From contig WVZK01000146.1 of assembly GCA_011772475.1 (NCBI GenBank), forward strand, positions 1-40,969: DNA of 40,969 nt, written 5' to 3'. Origin of the DNA: Candidatus Aminicenantota bacterium (lineage in GTDB: Bacteria; Acidobacteriota; Aminicenantia; Aminicenantales; Aminicenantaceae). Under the pieces are notes generated by a model. That model was not told the DNA's origin. It did no database searches and saw only the letters and a list, made by a program, of their open reading frames with translations. Position numbers and translations under genes: made by a program. Positions within the stretch are counted from its first letter, which is position 1, and the number at the start of each line of letters is the position of its first letter. Positions 31,104 to 38,914 of the stretch are shown piece by piece.

Positions 31104-32195
31104 TTACTTGTAGATTCTTTTGAATGCATCAATAAATCTCTTGTTTTGCTCTGGTGTTCCTATTGTCACCCGCAAGAATGTTGGTTTTCCGTACATCGTT
31201 AAAGGCCTGACGATCACATTGCTTTTCTGAAGTTCCTCACATATTTCTTCTGCATTTTTCTTCACATCTATAGTTATAAAATTTGTTTCAGAGGGAATGT
31301 AAAAAACAGACATCTTATCAAAATTCTCGTACAGGAATTTCTTGCCAGATTCATTCATCTTTTTGGTTTTCTTTATATGCTCTTTATCCTCCAAAGCTGC
31401 AGCCGCACCTATTTGGGCAAACCTGTTAACAGCGAATGGTGGACTTACCTTCTGGAATGCGTTGATGAAATCTTCTTTGGCCACACAATACCCAACTCTG
31501 AGGCCAGCTAATCCATACAATTTGGAAAATGTTCTAAATATAATAACATTCCTTCCTTCTTCAATATATTTCAATGTATTCGGAAAACCATCTTTATTTA
31601 CATATTCATAATAGGCCTCATCAAAGGCAACAACTACATCTTCGGGAACCTTTTCCATAAAATCTGAAACTTCATCCTGGGTGATCAAAGTGCCAATCGG
31701 ATTCATCGGATTATCAAGATAGACTATCTTTGTTTCACTCGTTATTGTCTGCAGGACTGAGTCAAGGTCATGCCTGGATTCCTTTAGCGGGACTTCTACC
31801 AACTTTCGATCCATAACTTGGGCAACAATCTTGGCCATTATAAAGGAGGATTCACTAATGATTAACGTGTCTCCAGGATCTAAAAATGCAACACCCATGA
31901 GGAAGATTAGCTCAGTGGTGCCATTACCTATGCACAGAGTTTTAGGGGAAATTCCAAGAGAATCGGCTATTCTATCCTTTAAAAAAACGCATCTATTATC
32001 AGGATAGAGATGACTATCTTCCAGGGATCTTTTGACTGCATCAATGGCAAGAGGCGATGGTCCCAAGGGATTCTCATTGGAGGCAAGCTTGCAAATCTCT
32101 CTGCCCAGATCAATTTCTTTCTTTAGAACCTCAAGGGGCAATCCTGGTTGATAGTGCTCAATCTTTAAGACGCTATCTCTTATTAGCTTTTTCAT
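31104..32195 (-). CDS. HisC-like PLP aminotransferase, probably acting on aromatic amino acids
   Basis: Class I/II aminotransferase of 363 residues in the histidinol-phosphate aminotransferase family. Motifs: LASNENPLGPSP near residue 38, NGTTELIFL near 91, YLDNPMNPIGT near 160, AFDEAYYEY near 190, FRTFSKLYGLAGLRVGY with PLP lysine Lys225, and a C-terminal RVTIGTPEQNKRF arginine motif. The closest named relatives by motif are HisC and the aromatic aminotransferases. No other histidine gene is nearby, and iorAB follow directly, so supplying indolepyruvate or phenylpyruvate to IorAB is more likely than histidine synthesis. That is inference from context. Confidence 0.87.
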   Translation of the reverse strand: MKKLIRDSVLKIEHYQPGLPLEVLKKEIDLGREICKLASNENPLGPSPLAIDAVKRSLEDSHLYPDNRCVFLKDRIADSLGISPKTLCIGNGTTELIFLMGVAFLDPGDTLIISESSFIMAKIVAQVMDRKLVEVPLKESRHDLDSVLQTITSETKIVYLDNPMNPIGTLITQDEVSDFMEKVPEDVVVAFDEAYYEYVNKDGFPNTLKYIEEGRNVIIFRTFSKLYGLAGLRVGYCVAKEDFINAFQKVSPPFAVNRFAQIGAAAALEDKEHIKKTKKMNESGKKFLYENFDKMSVFYIPSETNFITIDVKKNAEEICEELQKSNVIVRPLTMYGKPTFLRVTIGTPEQNKRFIDAFKRIYK

Positions 32196-32656
32196 TATTA
32201 CAGGATTCTTATTGCGCTGTTTCTATCCAAATATCTGGTTACTACCCTATCTAGCCCTGGTCGGTCGGTACAAAAACTTAGCAAAGTTTATCGAATCGCA
32301 ATTATTAACAGGCACCATATAATAATAGACCCCAGAAACAAAATATGTAAAGAAACAACAGAATTCTTATCCAAACAAACTTTTAAATCCTTCTCCTGCC
32401 AGGTGCTATTAATTTTTTTTCTTGAGCAATTAGCGGCTCTATATCGAATCCTTGAAAATATAATACTAAAGAAGACTCCAAAGAATTATGCCAGAATTAC
32501 TCATAAATTGCGAGAACAAATCGCAGAATCATACGGGAATTTTGTAGTATTTCTGATTTTTGACATCAAATTTTTCCTGTGTTATAAGTCCCAATAACAT
32601 CTTTTATTCTAAGTGTAATTATACATACTGTAATCATAAAGGGCCGGAGGCTACTG
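32196..32656. other. 461-base divergent intergenic region
   Basis: A+T-rich spacer between the aminotransferase and epimerase genes. It contains a 64-codon frame (32403-32597) with no family features, poor composition and no good ribosome-binding site, which I do not accept as a gene. A TATAAT at 32318-32323 lacks a -35. A GGAGG at about 32646-32650 is the ribosome-binding site of the epimerase. I see no RNA gene or riboswitch. Confidence 0.6.
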
Positions 32657-33055
32657 ATGATAAAACAAATCAGTCATCTGGGGATGGCAGTGAATAATCT
32701 TGAAGAGGCAAGGGAGTTTTATCGCTCGGTTTTCGGGCTGGAATCATCTGAGCCTATTATTGGTGGCGATGGAGACATTAAGGTAAGCATGGTCGAAGTG
32801 GGCGGTGTTTTGATTGAGCTCCTTCAACCTATTGGCAGTGAAGGAGTCATGGCAAAATTTCTGGAAAAACGCGGCGAGGGTTTCCACCATATTTGTTATG
32901 AAGTGGATGATATCGACACAGAGATTGCCTCACTTAAAGCTTCAGGGGTAGAGGTTATTGGTGAACCAAATCTAGGTGCTGAAGGAATGAGTGTCTTCCT
33001 TCATCCTCGAGGAACTCACGGTGTCCTGGTTGAGTTAGTAGAAAAGAAAGAATAA
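32657..33055 (+). CDS. mce: Methylmalonyl-CoA epimerase
   Basis: Interconverts (R)- and (S)-methylmalonyl-CoA, linking propionyl-CoA carboxylation or succinyl-CoA to the B12 mutase. The 132-residue VOC protein has all four metal ligands by motif: His7 (ISHLGMAV), Glu54 (IELLQP), one of His77/His78 (GEGFHHICYEVDD) and Glu126 (GVLVELVEK). FLHPRGTHGVLVEL near the C-terminus is typical. It is far from the mutase genes (over 20 kb) but forms a two-gene unit with an acyl-CoA dehydrogenase 39 bases downstream. Its intact metal site contrasts with the VOC protein at 9786-10208. Confidence 0.93.
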   Translation: MIKQISHLGMAVNNLEEAREFYRSVFGLESSEPIIGGDGDIKVSMVEVGGVLIELLQPIGSEGVMAKFLEKRGEGFHHICYEVDDIDTEIASLKASGVEVIGEPNLGAEGMSVFLHPRGTHGVLVELVEKKE

Positions 33056-33094
33056 TCATTAGTCCCAATAATCTGAATTTTGGGAGGATTAAAA

Positions 33095-34249
33095 ATGGAC
33101 TTCGAACTCACAGACGAACAGAAGATGTCTCGGGATATGGCTCGAAAGTTTGCTGAACAGGAGATTTTGCCAACACTCAAGGATAACGAACGGCAGGAGA
33201 AATTTGACCCCGGGATCATGAAAAAGATGGCTTCTAAGGGGCTGTTAGCCCCACATATGCCCGAGGAGTATGGGGGAATGGGCCTTGATTATGTTACCTC
33301 AGCCGTCATCTGGGAACAACTCTGCGGCGCTAGCTTATCGGTAACACAGGCGACAGTCAGCGGGCCCATCCAGCCGGCAACCAACCTTCTCGATGCCGGC
33401 ACAGAGGAGCAGAAAAATAAATACCTCCCCCCAGTATGCAAGGGTGAATTAATCATGTCTGGAGCTGTAGTCGAGCCTAATGCGGGAAGCGATTCATCTA
33501 TGATCGAGACTTCCGCTCGTCGCAAAGGTAATAATTGGATCATAAACGGTTCCAAAATTTTTATCACTAACGGCGAAATAGCTGACGTTGTCTTATTCAT
33601 GGCCCAAACAGATAAAAGCAAGGGGATTAAGGGACTGGCCAGCTTTATCGTAGAGAGAGACACTCCAGGATTTTCGAGCACGCCCCAGAAGGGAAAAATA
33701 AGCTGGCGAGGTGGCAGCGAAGGCACCTTAAACTTCACAGATATGGAATTGCCCCTGGAGAATCAAGTCGGAGAGATTGGGAATGCATTGAAGGATGCCT
33801 TGCGAGGCATTGATACTGCCCGTCTCTTCTTGGCCGCAGGTTGTGTTGGAGTAGCTCAGAGTTGCCTTGACTCCTGTATAAAGTATGCTAAAGAGAGAGT
33901 TCAGTTCGGAAAGCCTATCGGCGGTCACCAGCTTATACAGGAGATAATTGCTGATATGGCCACTAAGGTTGAAGCAGCCAGGTTACTTACTTATCGTGCC
34001 GCTGAACTCAAGAGCCGCGGTGTTCGCCACATAAAAGAGATGTCCTATGCCAAGTATTTTGCCTCCGAGACTGCTCTCTGGGTTGCCTCCCAGGCGGTAA
34101 AGATTCATGGTTCTTATGGCACTTTCGATGAATATCCTGTGGGTCACCACTACCAGGATGCAATTGCCGCCACCATACTGGGAGGCACGGCTCAGATGCA
34201 TCAATTGACTATAGGACAGCAACTCTTAGAGATGGCTGCGTTTAAATAG
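33095..34249 (+). CDS. Acyl-CoA dehydrogenase-family flavoprotein without the usual catalytic glutamate
   Basis: FAD enzyme of the acyl-CoA dehydrogenase fold, 384 residues. The ATG at 33095 has GGGAGG 6 bases upstream; an in-frame TTG at 33080 is rejected. Family motifs are clear: YGGMGLDYVT, VVEPNAGSDSS, WIINGSKIFITNG, RVQFGKPIGGHQLIQEIIADM and AVKIHGSYGTFDEYPVGHHYQDA. The catalytic-base motif near the C-terminus, normally YEGT, is ILGGT, so residue 363 is Gly. The alternative base position used by isovaleryl-CoA dehydrogenase (Glu254) is Ala242. It may use another acidic base, as cyclohexane-carboxyl-CoA dehydrogenases do, or catalyse a different reaction such as desulfination. It is coupled to the epimerase gene. 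Confidence 0.9.
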   Translation: MDFELTDEQKMSRDMARKFAEQEILPTLKDNERQEKFDPGIMKKMASKGLLAPHMPEEYGGMGLDYVTSAVIWEQLCGASLSVTQATVSGPIQPATNLLDAGTEEQKNKYLPPVCKGELIMSGAVVEPNAGSDSSMIETSARRKGNNWIINGSKIFITNGEIADVVLFMAQTDKSKGIKGLASFIVERDTPGFSSTPQKGKISWRGGSEGTLNFTDMELPLENQVGEIGNALKDALRGIDTARLFLAAGCVGVAQSCLDSCIKYAKERVQFGKPIGGHQLIQEIIADMATKVEAARLLTYRAAELKSRGVRHIKEMSYAKYFASETALWVASQAVKIHGSYGTFDEYPVGHHYQDAIAATILGGTAQMHQLTIGQQLLEMAAFK

Positions 34250-34263
34250 TAGGTAAGCAAGGC

Positions 34264-35166
34264 TCAGAAAGAAACAAGTTTTTTAAACTGGGAAAATCTT
34301 TTTTCTATATCTTCAAGCCGCAAAGATTTAAGGCGGCTGATGCCAAAATCTTCGATAGTAAAAGAAGCCATAACGCTCCCATAAACAGAAGCCTTGCGGA
34401 TTTCTTCCTCTTTATCAAAAGCCTTTATTTTATCCAGGTAACCCAAGAAGCCGCCAGCAAAACTATCCCCAGCTCCAGTCGGATCAATCACCTTTTCACA
34501 GGGATAGGCTAAAACGCCAAAAACAGAATCCTTACCTAAGACCAGGGCACCATGTTCGCCCTTTTTAATGACTATAAAAGAAGGCCCTCTCTCCAGAAGT
34601 TTCTTTCCAGCCCTGACCAGATTCGGCTCCCTAGCCAATGTTTTTATTTCTTCATCGTTGCCAAAATACACATGAACTTTTTCTAAAACCTTTAAAAGAG
34701 GATCCGGCTTGGTCTTAATCCAAAAATTTATGGTATCCATAGCTACGAGCTTTGGGCTTTTAACCTGGGAAAGAATATCCTCGTGAACGTCAGGGTCGAT
34801 ATTTGCCAGAAATACAATGTCAGCTTCCCTGTAATCTTGAGGAAGTTGAGGTCTAAAATCTCCAAATACGTTTAATTCTGTTTTGATCGTTGTCCTTTGA
34901 TTTGGATCATCGCCGTAGCGTGCTTCCCAGTGGAAAGTTTTACCTGACTGAATTTTAAGGCCCTGGACATCGATTCCTCTGCTCTTGAATAATTCAATCG
35001 CATCCTCTGGAAAATCCTCTCCGACAACAGCCACAAGCTTTGGCTCGGTGAAAAAGCTTGCTGCCAGAGAACAATAGGTGCCCGATCCCCCCAAAATTCT
35101 CTCCCTCCTGCCATGTGGAGTTTCAAGAGTGTCAAAAGCTACAGAGCAGATAACTATTAAACTCAT
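34264..35166 (-). CDS. PfkB/ribokinase-family carbohydrate or nucleoside kinase
   Basis: ATP-dependent kinase of 300 residues. The N-terminal ribokinase signature region is GGSGTYCSLAASFF near residue 25, and the C-terminal PfkB signature IDPTGAGDSFAGGFLGYL near residue 230 includes the catalytic Asp of GAGD. FFGNDEEIKTLA-type segments occur as YFGNDEEIKTLA near residue 165. The substrate is not evident. It starts 22 bases after the mtnP stop in the same direction, so methylthioribose, adenosine or another product of nucleoside salvage is an attractive but unproven substrate. It converges with the acyl-CoA dehydrogenase gene. Confidence 0.88.
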   Translation of the reverse strand: MSLIVICSVAFDTLETPHGRRERILGGSGTYCSLAASFFTEPKLVAVVGEDFPEDAIELFKSRGIDVQGLKIQSGKTFHWEARYGDDPNQRTTIKTELNVFGDFRPQLPQDYREADIVFLANIDPDVHEDILSQVKSPKLVAMDTINFWIKTKPDPLLKVLEKVHVYFGNDEEIKTLAREPNLVRAGKKLLERGPSFIVIKKGEHGALVLGKDSVFGVLAYPCEKVIDPTGAGDSFAGGFLGYLDKIKAFDKEEEIRKASVYGSVMASFTIEDFGISRLKSLRLEDIEKRFSQFKKLVSF

Positions 35167-35188
35167 AGGATTATCAGACCTTTTGTTT

Positions 35189-36079
35189 TTATTTTATATA
35201 TTTTCCGATGATATACCGGAGTTTCTCTTTTGTCTCTTTGGGTATAGAATCGGGTTGAGTGACAATACAATTCTTAAGAGCCTGCTCACAATCGCATCGG
35301 CTTTCTCTCTGTGACGGAAGCGAGGCAACAGCTTTTTTTATTATTGCCTTTGCATTGCGTGTGTTTTGCTCCATACTTTCTAAAATCATCTCGATTGTAA
35401 CCGGCTCCTCCACCTCATGCCAGGCATCATAATCACAGACTAAATTCATGGTGGCATAACACAGCTCTGCCTCCCTACACAACTTTGCCTCTGTGGCACT
35501 TGTCATCCCGATAACACTGCAATCCCAGGAGCGGTAGATGTTAGACTCAGCCTTAGTTGAAAAAGCAGGCCCTTCAATACAAATGTAAGTTCCTCCTTGA
35601 TGGATTCTTAGCTTAAGTTCCTTTCCTGTATTAATCAAGGCTCCTGCGAGATCAGCACAGACGGGGTGGGCAAGACTGACATGAACAGCAATTCCTTCTC
35701 CAAAAAATGAGCTGTCACGATGCGTTCTGTCGAAGAACTGGTCAGAGAATACAATATCTCGTTGCTTTATTTGCTCCTTTAGTGATCCCACAGAGTTTAC
35801 AGAAATGACCCTCTCTACTCCTAGCATCTTAAGGCCATAAATGTTGGCCCGGTAATTTATCTTTGAGGGGAGGATCTCATGACTTCTGCCATGACGGCTG
35901 AGAAAGGCAACTCTCCTTCCTTCTAAGGAGCCGATGATGAAAGCATCAGAGGTTTCTCCGAAAGGAGTCTTTAACTTGACCTCTTCGACGCTCTCTATTC
36001 CTTCGATTTCATAGAAACCTGTTCCTCCGAGGATTCCGATCTCCACGCGAGGAAGCTTTTCGTTCTTCGCTGCTTTCAT
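35189..36079 (-). CDS. mtnP: S-methyl-5'-thioadenosine phosphorylase-family nucleoside phosphorylase
   Basis: Cleaves 5'-methylthioadenosine with phosphate to adenine and 5-methylthioribose-1-phosphate, recycling the by-product of polyamine or SAM-radical chemistry. The 296-residue protein has GILGGTGFYEIEG at the N-terminus (phosphate loop), RHGRSHEILPSKINYRANIYGLK, ISVNSVGSL, FFDRTHRDSSFF, IEGPAFSTKAES, and GMTSATEAKLCREAELCYATMNLVCDYDAW. The last segment has ATEAKL where human MTAP has MPEAVL; DYDAW is in the MTAP-type position, but purine nucleoside phosphorylase activity cannot be excluded. The tail after about residue 270 is rich in Cys and basic residues. It is first of a two-gene unit with the PfkB kinase and has a clear promoter. 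Confidence 0.88.
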   Translation of the reverse strand: MKAAKNEKLPRVEIGILGGTGFYEIEGIESVEEVKLKTPFGETSDAFIIGSLEGRRVAFLSRHGRSHEILPSKINYRANIYGLKMLGVERVISVNSVGSLKEQIKQRDIVFSDQFFDRTHRDSSFFGEGIAVHVSLAHPVCADLAGALINTGKELKLRIHQGGTYICIEGPAFSTKAESNIYRSWDCSVIGMTSATEAKLCREAELCYATMNLVCDYDAWHEVEEPVTIEMILESMEQNTRNAKAIIKKAVASLPSQRESRCDCEQALKNCIVTQPDSIPKETKEKLRYIIGKYIK

Positions 36080-36102
36080 CTCTAATCCCTTATGAGATAA
36101 TT

Positions 36103-36131
36103 GATATATAATTTATGAAATAGCAAGTCAA
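36103..36131 (-). promoter_or_regulatory. Promoter of mtnP-pfkB
   Basis: On the minus strand: TTGACT, 17 bases, TATATC. The start would be near 36096, with a 17-base leader containing AAGGGA before the ATG at 36079. The remaining divergent gap (to 36308) holds CAGGTCTGACCCCATA (36238-36253), which resembles an arm of the 21944-22048 element. Confidence 0.5.
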
Positions 36132-36308
36132 GTATAGCTATGATAGACAAATCCCTATTATGAGCATATTTGGGCAATCAAGGAGAGAGAAACATAATTT
36201 CAGAACAACAATACCTAATCCCATTAGACAACCTTTGCAGGTCTGACCCCATATATGTTTTGATTTTTCAACAAGAAAGGATTATTCTATGAAGCTGGAG
36301 GAAGACAA

Positions 36309-37064
36309 ATGGCTGGAAAACTCGAAACAGGACGGCTTATCGAAATCCTCCAAGAGGCAAAAAATATTGCTATCTTGACAGGAGCTGGAATCTCAGCCGA
36401 ATCAGGAATTCCTACATTCCGGGGAGAAGAAGGTTTGTGGAAAAAATATCGTCCGGAAGAACTCGCCACCCTTACAGCTTTTAGCCAGGATCCAAAGCTC
36501 GTCTGGGAATGGTATGACTGGCGGCGAGGGATTATCGGTCAGAAGGATCCTAATCCTGGCCATAAAGTTATTGCTCGCTGGGAGGAGACCTTTCCAACCT
36601 TATCCCTAATCACTCAGAATATCGACGGCCTCCATCAGAAAGCAGGCTCAAAAAACATCTGGGAGCTCCACGGCAACATTTGGAAGCTGCGTTGTACCGA
36701 GGAGGGAACGATAATGGAAAACTATGATATTCCCTTGAAAGAAATTCCCCCCATTTGCTCTGAATGCGGAGCCTTACTCAGACCTCACGTTGTCTGGTAT
36801 GGAGAATCCCTCTCACCAACCATACTCCAAGAATCTATTCAACTAAGCTCTGAATGTGATGTGATGTTCGTCGTGGGTACCTCAGCAGTAGTCCAGCCAG
36901 CAGCTTCGCTTCCGTTTGAAGCCTCAGAAGCCGGGGCTAAAATCGTGGAGATCAATCCTGATCCGACTCCACTATCTCTGTACACTGATTTTTCCATAAG
37001 GGGAAAATCAGGAGAAATCTTGCCATTAATAGATAGAGAACTGAAAAAAACATTTAAAGCATAA
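36309..37064 (+). CDS. cobB: Sirtuin-family NAD-dependent protein deacylase (class III type)
   Basis: Removes acyl groups from lysine side chains using NAD; 251 residues, cytosolic. Motifs: TGAGISAESGIPTFRG (24-39), TQNIDGLHQKAG (102-113), the catalytic His121 in LHGN, and VVGTSAVVQPAA. Tyr69 and Arg72 in WYDWRR match the YxxR pair of SIRT5 and E. coli CobB that binds succinyl or malonyl groups, so it is predicted to prefer acidic acyl-lysines. The zinc knuckle is unusual: Cys129, Cys150 and Cys153 are present, but the second Cys of the first CxxC is Glu132 (CTEE). GGAGG precedes the chosen ATG. It heads a plus-strand run with larC, folE and metG. Confidence 0.92.
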   Translation: MAGKLETGRLIEILQEAKNIAILTGAGISAESGIPTFRGEEGLWKKYRPEELATLTAFSQDPKLVWEWYDWRRGIIGQKDPNPGHKVIARWEETFPTLSLITQNIDGLHQKAGSKNIWELHGNIWKLRCTEEGTIMENYDIPLKEIPPICSECGALLRPHVVWYGESLSPTILQESIQLSSECDVMFVVGTSAVVQPAASLPFEASEAGAKIVEINPDPTPLSLYTDFSIRGKSGEILPLIDRELKKTFKA

Positions 37065-37079
37065 AAGGAATATTTTGAG

Positions 37080-38258
37080 ATGAAATATGTTTATTTTGAT
37101 GCTTCAGCAGGGCTGAGCGGAGATATGATCTTGGGAGCTCTACTGGATCTGGGTGTGTCCTTCCCGTTATTTAGAGAAAAAATGGCCGAATTAAGGCTTC
37201 CTGTAGAGATTAAACTCAAGGAGACCAAAAGGGCTACTCTCCGTGGATTAAAGGTGGACGTTCTGGTTAAAACAAAGAAGACGATCGAGAGGAAGCGGTC
37301 AGATATAGAAGGCATAATAAATAAAAGCCGCTTTTCCTCTTCTGTAAAAAAGAATGCCTCAGCCATTTTCAAGAAGCTCTTCGAAGCTGAAGCACGAGTC
37401 CACGGCCATAGCATTAATGAGGCCCACCTCCATGAAGCTGGAGCAGATGATGCGATCGTGGATATAGTGGGTAGCTGTTTTTTGGCAGAGACCTTAGAAA
37501 TTAGTGAATTCTACTGCTCGCCTTTGAATCTAGGACAGGGATGGGTTAAATCATCTCACGGGCGCCTGCCAGTACCTGCCCCTGCAGTTGCTGAACTGCT
37601 GAAAGACATCCCGGTCTATTCAGCCTGGGTAAAGCAAGAGCTTGTTACTCCTACAGGAGCGGCTATCATCTCTACATTTGTCAAAAAATTTATTCCTCTG
37701 CCAGAATTGTCCTATGAAAAGATTGGTTGTGGTGCCGGAACCGGTAACTTCCCTGAGCTTCCTAATATTCTCAGAGCTTTCTACGGAAATAAGAAAGAAT
37801 TTAGCGCAGAGAAAAAAGTTTACATAATCGAAGCTAACATCGACGATTCCAGTCCTCAAGTTCTGGCAGCCTTCTTTGATACTGCTTTCAAGTTGGGTGC
37901 GCAAGACGTATTTCTTACCCCTGTCCTGATGAAAAAAGGCAGGCTGGCCACAAAATTGACCGTGCTGGCAGAGCTTGATAAGATAGATTCCCTAATCAGT
38001 GCTGTTTTTAAAGAAACAAGCTCAATAGGTGTCAGGTATTTCCCTGTAGAAAGGCGTGTGCTGGAAAGGAAGATCGAGAAGGTTAGCCTCCTTGGAGAAA
38101 AAGTAGCGATAAAAATATCTTGCTATGAGGAAAAAGAGGTCAACATTCAACCTGAATTTTCAGATTGCATGAGATTGGCAAAAAAGACCGATCGTTCTGT
38201 CAAAGAAATCATGCAGCTTGTTCTTAAAGAATTTTATAAAAAGAGGGAAAAATCTTGA
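37080..38258 (+). CDS. larC: Nickel-pincer cofactor biosynthesis protein LarC
   Basis: LarC inserts nickel into the pyridinium-3,5-bisthiocarboxylate mononucleotide cofactor of lactate racemase and relatives, using CTP. The 392-residue protein has the diagnostic start MKYVYFDASAGLSGDMILGAL, the His-containing HGHSINEAHLHEAGADDAIVDIVG near residues 104-127, and LGQGWVKSSHGRLPVPAPAV near 161-180. It is one continuous frame; in Lactobacillus plantarum it is split and joined by ribosomal frameshifting. No larA, larB or larE is in the window. It begins 15 bases after the sirtuin stop and is probably co-transcribed with it. Confidence 0.93.
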   Translation: MKYVYFDASAGLSGDMILGALLDLGVSFPLFREKMAELRLPVEIKLKETKRATLRGLKVDVLVKTKKTIERKRSDIEGIINKSRFSSSVKKNASAIFKKLFEAEARVHGHSINEAHLHEAGADDAIVDIVGSCFLAETLEISEFYCSPLNLGQGWVKSSHGRLPVPAPAVAELLKDIPVYSAWVKQELVTPTGAAIISTFVKKFIPLPELSYEKIGCGAGTGNFPELPNILRAFYGNKKEFSAEKKVYIIEANIDDSSPQVLAAFFDTAFKLGAQDVFLTPVLMKKGRLATKLTVLAELDKIDSLISAVFKETSSIGVRYFPVERRVLERKIEKVSLLGEKVAIKISCYEEKEVNIQPEFSDCMRLAKKTDRSVKEIMQLVLKEFYKKREKS

Positions 38259-38305
38259 AAGGACTGAGAAATAAACCAGCTCGACTTTTATGAATAGGCT
38301 TAAAA

Positions 38306-38914
38306 ATGCCCGCTAAAGACAAGGAGAAAAAGGTGGACTTAAAGAAGATTGCAAGAGGAGTTAAACTCATCTTGGATGGCGTTGGTGAAGATTCCGAACG
38401 ACCCGGGCTAAAAGCTACTCCCCAAAGGGTAGCTCGTATGTTTTCGGAAATACTTGGAGGATTAAAAGAGAATCCTGCCAAGCAACTTCAGGCGATCCAG
38501 AGCGAAAAGCATGATGAGATGGTTCTCATCAAGAATATCCCTCTATATTCTATGTGCGAGCATCATCTCCTTCCATTTGCTGGAGTCGCCCATATTGCTT
38601 ACATCCCAAAAGGAGGAAGAATCGTGGGACTGAGTAAAATTGCCCGCGTGGTGGATATTCTCTGCAGACGGTTGCAGGTTCAAGAAAGATTAACCAAGCA
38701 AATCGCTGACCTTATCATGGAACATCTTAAGCCTCTTGGAGTGATGGTTGTCATCGAAGCTGAGCATATGTGTATGTCCATGAGAGGGGCTAAAAAACCT
38801 AAATCTTTCACAGTTACTTCTGCTCTGAGAGGATCCTTCCGCACCAAAAGCGCAACAAGGTCAGAAGCCATGACTCTGATCAAAGGAGGAATGACGGGTG
38901 GCAAAGAGGTCTAA
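38306..38914 (+). CDS. folE: GTP cyclohydrolase I (FolE type)
   Basis: Converts GTP to 7,8-dihydroneopterin triphosphate for folate and queuosine precursors. The 202-residue protein carries the zinc site in [11 protein letters not shown] near residue 75 (Cys and His ligands) and [14 protein letters not shown] near residue 152 (third Cys). It also has [26 protein letters not shown] and the C-terminal ALRGSF. Length and motifs fit the zinc-dependent FolE1 enzyme. The end overlaps the GTG start of metG by 17 bases, so translation is coupled. Queuosine use links it loosely with queA at the other end of the window. Confidence 0.97.
   Translation: MPAKDKEKKVDLKKIARGVKLILDGVGEDSERPGLKATPQRVARMFSEILGGLKENPAKQLQAIQSEKHDEMVLIKNIPLYSMCEHHLLPFAGVAHIAYIPKGGRIVGLSKIARVVDILCRRLQVQERLTKQIADLIMEHLKPLGVMVVIEAEHMCMSMRGAKKPKSFTVTSALRGSFRTKSATRSEAMTLIKGGMTGGKEV

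Noticed and set aside
31104-32195. Histidinol-phosphate aminotransferase for histidine synthesis
   Set aside because: No other his gene is nearby and iorAB follow directly; aromatic amino-acid transamination fits the context better, though sequence alone cannot decide.
32403-32597. 64-codon frame in the 461-base intergenic region
   Set aside because: Poor ribosome-binding site, biased composition and no recognisable features.
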